Below, one piece after another: positions 1 to 5,046 of a stretch of 5,046 nucleotides of DNA (position 1 is its first letter; every line of letters starts with the position of its first letter). A model generated the notes under the pieces. The model had not been told where the DNA came from, made no database searches, and saw only the letters and a program-made list of their open reading frames with translations. Origin of the DNA: Sedimentisphaerales bacterium (GTDB lineage: Bacteria > Planctomycetota > Phycisphaerae > Sedimentisphaerales > SG8-4); the NCBI GenBank assembly GCA_016932895.1, contig JAFGCA010000241.1, positions 1-5,046 of the forward strand, written 5' to 3'. A program made the position numbers and the translations under genes.

Positions 1-1857
1 GCCGAGCGCGCCCCGGACGAGATGGGCGCGGTGCGCGAGTACACGGGTGTGATAGCCGATTTGCTCGAACGCGCAAACCTGCCGTATCTGGTTTTAAGTG
101 ACGTGGACGTCACGGCCGCGCGGCTGCGTGCGACGGAGATGGTCATCCTGCCCCACAACCCGGCCATGCCGGACGAGGTGGCCCGCGAGATCGCAGCCTT
201 CCACAAGAGCGGCGGGACGCTGCTGGCCTGTTACCATCTGCCCAGCGCCCTGGAGCCGCTGGTGGGAATCGAAACCGGCCGGCACATCCGCGAGCCCTAC
301 GATGGGTACTTCGCCTCGATTCGGCCCGGCGACGAGCCGCTCGAAGGTATGCCTGCCGTCACGCAGCAGGCGTCGTGGAACGTCCATGAGGCGCGCCCCG
401 TCGGGCCCAACGCCCCTGTGGCGGCCTGGTGGTACACGAAGGAGGGACAGTCCACGGAAACGCCGGCGATTGTGGTCGGCGAGCGATGTGTGTACCTCTC
501 GCACGTGTTGCGGCCGGACGATCCGGCGAACAAGCTGCAACTGCTCCTGGCGATGGCGGGGCACCTGGTGCCGTCGTTGTGGTCGGATGCGGCGCAAGGC
601 TGTCTCGACCGCGTCGGCCGGTTCGGCCCGTATCAGGATTACGAAGCGGCGCGGCGCGCTATCGCCGGGCTCGACGCCGGGTCGCAGAATGTCGCCGCGG
701 CGCTGGAGAGGGCGGATCGGCTTTATCACCGGAGCCAGTGGTTCTTGTCGAAACGGGAGTATGGCCGGGCGATGGTTTCTGCCGAAGAGGCCCACCGCGC
801 GCTGATCGAGGCGTATTGTCTGGCGCAGCAGCCGCTCTCGGACGAGCACCGGGCGTTCTGGTGTCACAGCGCTTTCGGCGTGGCGGGGATGACCTGGGAC
901 GAGGCCGCCCGGCGCCTGGCCGAGAACGGCTTTACCGCGATTCTGCCCAACATGCTGTGGGGTGGCGTCGCGTTCTACCGCAGCGACGTGCTGCCGGCGT
1001 ACAAGGACCTGGAAAGCAGGGGGGACCAGATCGAGCTGTGCCTGGCCGCGTGCAAGAAATACGGGGTCGAGTGTCACGTCTGGAAAGTCAACTACAACAT
1101 GGGCTGGGCCACGGACCAGGCGTTCGTCGAGAGGATGCGTTCGCTGGGCCGGGTTCAGGTCAGCTACGACGGTACGGTCAACGAGCGGTGGCTGTGTCCG
1201 TCGCATCCGGACAACCAGAAGCTCGAGATCGAGTCCATGCTCGATGTGGCCCGGAAATACGACGTGGACGGCCTGCACTTCGACTACATCCGCTATCCCG
1301 GTCGGGACGGGTGTTTCTGTGAAGGCTGTCGGCAACGGTTTGAGAACGACCTTGGCAGGAAGGCGGAGCCGTGGCCTTCGGCCGTGCGGGACAATGCCAG
1401 GCTTGCCGAGAAATGGCTCGAGTTTCGGCGTCGCCAGATAACGTCCGTCGTTGCCGCCGTGTCGGAGCAGGCCCGGCGGATCCGGCCGGACGTGCAGATC
1501 TCGGCCGCCGTCTTTCGTAACTGGCCCACGGACCGCGACGCCATCGGACAGGACTGGAAGCTCTGGTGCGACAAGGGGTATCTCGACTTCGTCTGCCCCA
1601 TGGACTACTTCGATTCCAGCGCGACCTTCGAGCGTGCGGTCGAGCAGCAGCTTGACTGGGCCGGGGACGTTCCCTGCTATCCCGGGATCGGCCTGAGCGT
1701 GTGGAAAGATCCCACGGACGTGGCGAAACTCATCGAGCAGATCAACATCACCCGGCGCTTCAAGACGGGCGGTTTCACGATCTTCAACTACGGCCCGCCG
1801 CAAGCCCGCGATGTGCTTGACCTTCTGGGCCAGGGTCTGACCAGAGTAGAAGAATAG
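1..1857 (+). CDS. GATase-like / GHL10 family glycosyl-hydrolase-like protein (5' partial)
   Basis: The frame is open from base 1. The ATG at 22 has no visible ribosome binding site and the first domain lacks its expected first strand, so the true start probably lies upstream. Numbering from that ATG (611 residues), residues 1-187 resemble a class I glutamine-amidotransferase/ThuA-like Rossmann domain (MVILPHNPAMP at 40-50, then SGGTLLACYHLP at 63-74), of the kind that in some glycosidases is structural rather than catalytic. Residues 200-272 are helical linker. Residues 278-605 match the GHL10 (DUF187) barrel: VDGLHFDYIRYP at 415-426, FVCPMDY at 523-529 and GGFTIFNYG at 583-591. D421 and D528 are plausible active-site acids. 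GHL10 includes E. coli DigH/YddW, which cleaves denuded peptidoglycan glycans; most environmental members are uncharacterised. The activity here is therefore inferred as glycan hydrolysis, with unknown substrate. Export cannot be judged without the N-terminus. The gene ends in TAG, inside a direct repeat flanking the downstream element. Confidence 0.85.
   Translation, partial: AERAPDEMGAVREYTGVIADLLERANLPYLVLSDVDVTAARLRATEMVILPHNPAMPDEVAREIAAFHKSGGTLLACYHLPSALEPLVGIETGRHIREPYDGYFASIRPGDEPLEGMPAVTQQASWNVHEARPVGPNAPVAAWWYTKEGQSTETPAIVVGERCVYLSHVLRPDDPANKLQLLLAMAGHLVPSLWSDAAQGCLDRVGRFGPYQDYEAARRAIAGLDAGSQNVAAALERADRLYHRSQWFLSKREYGRAMVSAEEAHRALIEAYCLAQQPLSDEHRAFWCHSAFGVAGMTWDEAARRLAENGFTAILPNMLWGGVAFYRSDVLPAYKDLESRGDQIELCLAACKKYGVECHVWKVNYNMGWATDQAFVERMRSLGRVQVSYDGTVNERWLCPSHPDNQKLEIESMLDVARKYDVDGLHFDYIRYPGRDGCFCEGCRQRFENDLGRKAEPWPSAVRDNARLAEKWLEFRRRQITSVVAAVSEQARRIRPDVQISAAVFRNWPTDRDAIGQDWKLWCDKGYLDFVCPMDYFDSSATFERAVEQQLDWAGDVPCYPGIGLSVWKDPTDVAKLIEQINITRRFKTGGFTIFNYGPPQARDVLDLLGQGLTRVEE
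1853..1857. repeat. Left copy of candidate target-site duplication AATAG
   Basis: AATAG immediately precedes the inverted-repeat element and contains the TAG stop codon of the upstream gene. An identical pentamer follows the element. A 5-bp match can occur by chance, but its placement exactly at the ends of the inverted repeat makes a target duplication plausible. Confidence 0.5.
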
Positions 1858-1885
1858 TACCGCGTTTCAGAAATTGTGCGATTAT

Positions 1886-1962
1886 AGATTGCTTCGCTTC
1901 GCTCGCAATGACACGGAGAACTTATGTATGTCATTGCGAGCAGCGCAGCGACGAAGCAATCT
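1886..1962. repeat. Core palindromic repeat (TCATTGCGAG...GAAGCAATCT type)
   Basis: This is the well-conserved core of the larger inverted repeat. The left arm is 28 nt and the right arm 34 nt. They are identical as inverted copies except that the left arm has CTTC (1897-1900) where the right has a 10-nt segment (1942-1951), so the left copy looks like a shortened version. When translated on the minus strand, this sequence gives peptides such as CHCERSEAI and DCFVAALLAMT, which are frequent in spurious hypothetical proteins annotated over this repeat class. Other copies should occur elsewhere in the genome. Confidence 0.85.
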
Positions 1963-1998
1963 CCGTTTCGCGATAATCCCAAAACTTGCGAAATGGGG
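1961..1998 (+). promoter_or_regulatory. Possible 5'-UTR hairpin just upstream of the gene 2 ribosome binding site
   Basis: Bases 1961-1971 can pair with 1988-1998 in an 11-bp stem (9 Watson-Crick and 2 G.U pairs) with a 16-nt loop; the stem ends 4 nt before AGGAGG. It uses the right side of the inverted-repeat element and cannot form together with the full-length fold of that element. No T-tract follows, so it is not a classical terminator. Any regulatory effect is a guess. Confidence 0.25.
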
Positions 1999-1999
1999 T

Positions 2000-2004
2000 A
2001 ATAG
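2000..2004. repeat. Right copy of candidate target-site duplication AATAG
   Basis: The second AATAG directly follows the inverted-repeat element and runs into the Shine-Dalgarno sequence AGGAGG of the next gene. Collapsing the two copies and deleting the element rebuilds a junction in which TAG overlaps the start of the ribosome binding site and the next ATG is 12 nt after the stop. Confidence 0.5.
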
Positions 2005-2008
2005 GAGG
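2003..2008 (+). promoter_or_regulatory. Shine-Dalgarno site of gene 2
   Basis: A perfect AGGAGG lies 8 nt before the ATG at 2017. It fixes the start of the secreted glycosidase, which the signal peptide at that start also supports. Confidence 0.9.
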
Positions 2009-2016
2009 ACAGCAAT

Positions 2017-4692
2017 ATGATTCGAGTGCAGGCGACGCACGTGGGGGCGGTGGCGTCAATGCTCCTGTGGCTTTGTCCGCTGCACGCGGCACGCGATGCG
2101 AACCTGGTGCAGAACGGCAGCTTCGAGCGCGACGCCGACCGTGACGGGATGGCGGACGGCTGGCAGTTCGCCGGCGACCAGGGCGTCAAGGCGACCTGGG
2201 CGCGAGACGAAGGTTTTGCGGGTCGGCACAGCCAGAAAGTCGCCTGCACCGAGTTTACGAGCTCTTCTCCGGCCAGTCACGTCATGCTGTGTCAACTGGA
2301 TACGCTGCGGCTGGAGAAGGGCAGGTGGTACCGGATTTCGTTCGCGGCCCGCCAGCAGGCGATCCCGGGCGGCGCGGTCCACGTGGCCGTCTCCAATACG
2401 AAGGCGTGGAGCAACTGCGGGCTCAGTGAATCGTTCCGCGCGGCACAGGCGTGGAAGACGTTCGCGTTCACGTTCAGGGCGACCGAGACGATCTCCGACC
2501 GCATTCGCCTGCAGTTCTGGTACACGACCACGGGAACGCTCTGGCTGGACGACGTGCGCGTGGAGCCGTCGGAGCCGGTGAAGAAACGGTTCACGGAAGT
2601 GGTGCCGCCCACCACCGGTGCCAATCTCCTGCCCAACAGCAGCTTCGAGTGCGGCGCGAGCGGCTGGGGCAGCATTGCGGATTTGCCGGGATGGGGAGGG
2701 AACCTGAATCTGCTCGTCGGCTCGGTAGATCGCAGCGCGCGGATGTTTCATCACGCCAGCTTCAAGATCGCCCTGACGCCGGAGACGATGCCTGTTTTCT
2801 TCTTCGATTACTACCCGTTGTACCGAGTGCCGGTCAAGGTCCCTCTGCTTGCCAATCGAGGTTGGATCAATGTCACGCCGGGCGACGAATACACCCTGTC
2901 GGCGTACATGAAGGCGGATGCTGAAGGCCTGGCCGGCGTGCTTTCGGTGCGGCAGGCGTTTCGCGGCACTCTGCGCCGGGCCGTGTCGCTCACGACCACG
3001 TGGCAGCGCTGCCGCTACACGTTTCGGCCGCAGAGCGATCAGGTCTTCGTGGCGCTCGGGCTCGATTTGGAGGCCTCGGGGCAGGAGGCCGGGACGGTGT
3101 GGATTGACGCCGTGCAGTTAGAGAAGGGGCCAAGCGCCACGGCCTACAAACCGGGGAATGCGGTTGAGGTTGGCGTCGAGACGGGGCAGTTGGGGAACCT
3201 GTTTCCGCACGGCTCTGCGCCGGAGATGACCGCGACGGTTTTCAACGCCGGTGACGCCGCCCGGTCGGTCGATCTCCGCGCGCGGGTGACTGATTTTGAC
3301 GACGCAGTCGTTGACGAGATCGACCTTGGCGCCGACGTTGCGCCCGGTGCATGTGCGGCGGTTCGCCTGAAGCCCGGCGTCGAGAAACGCGGCTTCTATC
3401 GTCTGCACCTCGAAAGCAAGGCCGCGAGCGTCGTTCTCAACCGGCCGCTGCGTTTTGCCGTCGTCACGCCGTACGCGCATGCGGACAGCCTGTTCGGCAT
3501 GAACCACGCGTATCCCTGGCCGCACCTGCTGGATCTGAGCCGGTCCATCGGCTTGGGCTGGGTTCGCGACTGGTCGCTCAAATGGCACGACGTCGAGCCG
3601 GAGAAAGGACGGTTCGAATTTTCCGAATGCGACCGTCAGATCGATCGCGTCCTGGAGCGCGGTTTGAAGGTCCTGCCTCTCTTGCCCTTTCCCTCGGCCC
3701 GCTGGTCCTCTAGCGCCGAGCCTGGGATTGCCGAGGGCGATCCCGCCAGCCGGGAGCGCGTGGCGTACATGCCGCGAGACCTGGACGAATTCGCCGCCTA
3801 TGTGCGGGCGACCGTCGGGCACTACCGAGGCCGGCTCAGCGTCTGGGAGATTCTCAACGAGCCGGTCTATACGTCCTATGCTCTGCCGCGAGGGAAGGGC
3901 TATCAGGTCGCCGATTATGTGAGGCTGTTGCAGATCGCGTACCAGGCGGTGAAAGCGGCAGATGGTGACGCGATCGTCGTGGGAGGCATAGCGGGAGGCC
4001 CGACGACGTACACGAGGGAATTTATCGAAGCCGGCGGCCTGGCGTGGGTGGATGTTCTCAACCTCCACGCGTATCCGGGCCTCAAAGCACCGGACGCCTT
4101 CGAGCAGCCTCTGCGGCAGTTGCGCCGGCGCATGCGCCAGGCGGGGGCGGACAAGCCCATCTGGTTCACCGAAGGCGCCTACTACGCCGACGATGACATG
4201 TCCTACGAGCCCTACGAAAGCACGTGGCTTACTCCCGTGACGTCCGAGGTCGAAGCGGCCGAGTGGCAGGTCAAGTTCAACACGCTGCTGCTTGCCTGTG
4301 GCGCCGAGAAGATTATCTACCACTCGGGCACGCCCGGCAGCCTCAACAACGAGAGTTTGTCGGGGATCTTCTTCGAGTGGGCCGCGGCGCCCCGCAAGAT
4401 GCTGGCGACGCAGGCCGCCATGGCCAACCTTCTCGTGCCTCCGGTCCGGTCCCTGGAGCTGCCGGTCGCTCCCGATCATTTGAAGGCCTACGGTTTCGAG
4501 AGCTACCGGCGGACGGTCATCGTAGCCTGGGCGGCCGAAGGGGCCGGGCCCGTGACCGTCTCCTGGACGAAAGGCACCTGGAAGGCCGTGGACCTGCTGG
4601 GCAACGAATTGGATGTCACGCATCTTGCGATAACGCAGCGCCCCGTGTATCTTGTGTCACAGAAATCCAAGCCGGGGATGGTTCCCTGGTGA
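2017..4692 (+). CDS. Secreted multi-module clan GH-A glycoside hydrolase with two CBM4/9-like modules
   Basis: This is a complete 891-residue protein. A signal peptide covers residues 1 to about 25 (hydrophobic AVASMLLWLC, then LHAA). No lipobox or sorting motif is seen, so it is probably periplasmic or extracellular. Residues 28-183 form a first jelly-roll module starting NLVQNGSFE and ending LWLDDVRVEP. Residues 202-371 form a second, starting NLLPNSSFE and ending VWIDAVQLEKG; both resemble CBM4/9-like binding modules. Residues 384-482 look like a beta-sandwich linker domain. Residues 488-800 form a (beta/alpha)8 barrel of clan GH-A type (GH5/GH39-like): E615 in WEILNEP is the expected acid/base and E719 in IWFTEGAYY, 104 residues later, the expected nucleophile; H684 in LNLHAYPG and R517 fit conserved active-site positions. 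Residues 805-885 are a small beta domain typical after such barrels. A retaining endo- or exo-glycosidase is expected; the exact family and substrate are not determinable by reading. It is probably in one operon with its neighbours. Confidence 0.87.
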   Translation: MIRVQATHVGAVASMLLWLCPLHAARDANLVQNGSFERDADRDGMADGWQFAGDQGVKATWARDEGFAGRHSQKVACTEFTSSSPASHVMLCQLDTLRLEKGRWYRISFAARQQAIPGGAVHVAVSNTKAWSNCGLSESFRAAQAWKTFAFTFRATETISDRIRLQFWYTTTGTLWLDDVRVEPSEPVKKRFTEVVPPTTGANLLPNSSFECGASGWGSIADLPGWGGNLNLLVGSVDRSARMFHHASFKIALTPETMPVFFFDYYPLYRVPVKVPLLANRGWINVTPGDEYTLSAYMKADAEGLAGVLSVRQAFRGTLRRAVSLTTTWQRCRYTFRPQSDQVFVALGLDLEASGQEAGTVWIDAVQLEKGPSATAYKPGNAVEVGVETGQLGNLFPHGSAPEMTATVFNAGDAARSVDLRARVTDFDDAVVDEIDLGADVAPGACAAVRLKPGVEKRGFYRLHLESKAASVVLNRPLRFAVVTPYAHADSLFGMNHAYPWPHLLDLSRSIGLGWVRDWSLKWHDVEPEKGRFEFSECDRQIDRVLERGLKVLPLLPFPSARWSSSAEPGIAEGDPASRERVAYMPRDLDEFAAYVRATVGHYRGRLSVWEILNEPVYTSYALPRGKGYQVADYVRLLQIAYQAVKAADGDAIVVGGIAGGPTTYTREFIEAGGLAWVDVLNLHAYPGLKAPDAFEQPLRQLRRRMRQAGADKPIWFTEGAYYADDDMSYEPYESTWLTPVTSEVEAAEWQVKFNTLLLACGAEKIIYHSGTPGSLNNESLSGIFFEWAAAPRKMLATQAAMANLLVPPVRSLELPVAPDHLKAYGFESYRRTVIVAWAAEGAGPVTVSWTKGTWKAVDLLGNELDVTHLAITQRPVYLVSQKSKPGMVPW

Positions 4693-4698
4693 ATCCAA

Positions 4699-4726
4699 AG
4701 CGGCGTCACATGAATGCAGCGCCGCT
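4699..4726 (+). other. Weak hairpin in the gene 2-gene 3 gap
   Basis: AGCGGCG (4699-4705) pairs with CGCCGCT (4720-4726) across a 14-nt loop, 7 nt after the gene 2 stop codon. No run of T follows, so it is not a standard intrinsic terminator. It could protect the 3' end of a processed transcript or be chance in GC-rich DNA. The rest of the 88-nt gap (4693-4780) shows only the next gene's ribosome binding site and no clear promoter. Confidence 0.25.
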
Positions 4727-4770
4727 CGGCCTTGAGGGGCCTGCAAGAAACACGTACGAACGAGTTGAAT

Positions 4771-4776
4771 GGGAGG
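4771..4776 (+). promoter_or_regulatory. Shine-Dalgarno site of gene 3
   Basis: GGGAGG lies 4 nt before the ATG at 4781. The spacing is on the short side, but this start opens directly on a signal peptide and no better start is seen nearby. Confidence 0.75.
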
Positions 4777-4780
4777 CAAC

Positions 4781-5046
4781 ATGAACTCACACACGCGAAG
4801 ACATGCACTGATTTGCCTGGCGGTGCTGGCTTGGTCCGCGGTCCTTCTGGCAGGGTCGGGCCACAGCCGGGCGGCGGACACAACCGGATCGCTCTTCGAA
4901 GAGATGGTGGCGATGGAGGGTTTGGCGCGTTTTCCGGAGCCCGCCTTCCGCATGGTGCAGTTCTCGTCGTACGACCATCGCAGCCGGCTTCCGGGCGGGC
5001 CGGACTGGTTTGCCAATTCCGACGGGTTCGGCGGCGAGCCCATCCC
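4781..5046 (+). CDS. DUF2961 / GH172-type exported protein (3' partial)
   Basis: Only the first 88 codons and two bases are in the window. Residues 1-32 are a signal peptide: basic MNSHTRRH, hydrophobic ALICLAVLAWSAVLLAG, then a HSRAA cleavage region, with no lipobox. The mature start reads LFEEMVAMEGLARFPEP, followed by QFSSYDHRSR (60-69) and WFANSDGFGGEPI (76-88). A short N-terminal helix with 'SSYD', then a Trp/Asn/Asp/Gly-rich segment, is the signature of the DUF2961 family. Characterised members founded GH172, which includes a difructose dianhydride I synthase/hydrolase and exo-acting D-arabinofuranosidases. An exported glycosidase on furanosides is therefore possible, but the family is broad and the catalytic residues lie beyond the window. 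It follows the upstream glycosidase after 88 nt on the same strand, consistent with one glycan-degradation operon. Confidence 0.82.
   Translation, partial: MNSHTRRHALICLAVLAWSAVLLAGSGHSRAADTTGSLFEEMVAMEGLARFPEPAFRMVQFSSYDHRSRLPGGPDWFANSDGFGGEPI

Larger units (their letters stand above)
1858..1999. mobile_element. MITE-like long inverted-repeat element between genes 1 and 2
   Basis: Nearly the whole gap between the first two genes folds back on itself. The outer arms 1858-1885 and 1973-2000 are complementary at 21 of 28 positions, plus one G.U pair; the last pair uses base 2000, which also belongs to the right flanking repeat. The inner arms are perfect: 1886-1896 with 1952-1962 (11 bp) and 1901-1913 with 1929-1941 (13 bp). 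Between them lie a 4-versus-10-nt internal loop and a 15-nt apical loop; a 10-nt bulge at 1963-1972 lies on the right side only. The core carries the TGTCATTGCGAG and CGAAGCAATCT motifs of a dispersed palindromic repeat seen in many unrelated bacterial genomes. No transposase is encoded, so mobility would depend on an enzyme in trans. It is bounded by AATAG on both sides. The fold is directly visible; mobile origin is inferred. Confidence 0.72.

Noticed and set aside
429..1322. Plus-strand open frame of 297 codons inside gene 1
   Set aside because: It is an out-of-frame reading of the GHL10 gene, rich in Arg, Gly and Ala, with no domain and no ribosome binding site of note.
94..1803. Minus-strand open frame of 569 codons across gene 1
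   Set aside because: It uses exactly the same codon boundaries as gene 1, so it stays open only because sense TTA, CTA and TCA codons are rare in this GC-rich gene. The product is Arg/Pro/Val-rich with no recognisable domain, while the sense frame has clear family motifs.
1886..1962. Intrinsic terminator after gene 1
   Set aside because: The stem is long, but no T-tract follows either arm, and the sequence matches a dispersed repeat class rather than a terminator.
1886..1962. CRISPR-like or tandem repeat array
   Set aside because: There is a single inverted pair with no regularly spaced direct repeats or spacers.
1972..1977. GATAAT as a possible -10 promoter box for gene 2
   Set aside because: It matches TATAAT at 5 of 6 positions, but no credible -35 box lies 16-18 nt upstream, and it sits in the arm of the inverted repeat, which explains its sequence.
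2065..2085. Lipoprotein signal (Cys20) in gene 2
   Set aside because: The residues before the Cys (L-W-L) do not fit a lipobox, and LHAA just downstream fits an ordinary signal peptidase I site better.
1788..2249. Minus-strand open frame of 153 codons spanning the intergenic repeat
   Set aside because: It contains CHCERSEAI and DCFVAALLAMT, which are translations of the dispersed palindromic repeat, and overlaps both real genes. It is a typical spurious hypothetical protein.
3118..4623. Minus-strand open frame of 501 codons across gene 2
   Set aside because: It has the same codon-register shadow effect; it ends exactly at a sense TTA codon at 3118-3120. It has no domain resemblance and opposes a strongly supported glycosidase.

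Overview
The window is a GC-rich stretch (roughly 60-65% G+C by eye) carrying three genes, all on the + strand, all related to carbohydrate breakdown or glycan handling. The combination of a GHL10-type protein with a fused glutamine-amidotransferase-like domain, a multi-module clan GH-A glycosidase with CBM4/9-like modules, and a DUF2961/GH172 protein is typical of polysaccharide-degrading Planctomycetota and related PVC or uncultivated lineages. That lineage call is inferred from protein style and gene content only; there is no rRNA or other phylogenetic marker here.

Layout: positions 1-1857 hold the 3' part of a gene for a GATase-like plus GHL10 glycosyl-hydrolase-like protein, whose start lies before the window. 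Positions 1858-1999 are not ordinary spacer. They form one long imperfect inverted repeat, a MITE-like palindromic element whose core is the 'TCATTGCGAG...GAAGCAATCT' type of dispersed repeat. It is bounded by a candidate 5-bp direct repeat, AATAG. Removing the element and one copy of AATAG leaves the upstream stop codon 12 nt before the next ATG, with an intact Shine-Dalgarno sequence. The element therefore looks inserted into a tightly packed operon junction. Positions 2017-4692 encode a complete 891-residue secreted glycosidase: signal peptide, two jelly-roll carbohydrate-binding-like modules, a beta-sandwich, a (beta/alpha)8 barrel with the two catalytic glutamates, and a C-terminal beta domain. 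An 88-nt gap with a weak hairpin and a clear ribosome binding site leads to a third gene at 4781. That gene is cut by the window end and encodes a signal peptide followed by the N-terminal signature of the DUF2961 family, now partly known as GH172.

Taken together this is a fragment of a glycan-utilisation gene cluster, probably co-transcribed. At least two products are exported and have different catalytic folds, suggesting that they act on different linkages of a complex glycan. The substrate cannot be read from the sequence. No transporter, regulator, sulfatase, RNA gene or CRISPR array is present. The item most worth a second look is the inverted-repeat element and its reconstructed empty site.
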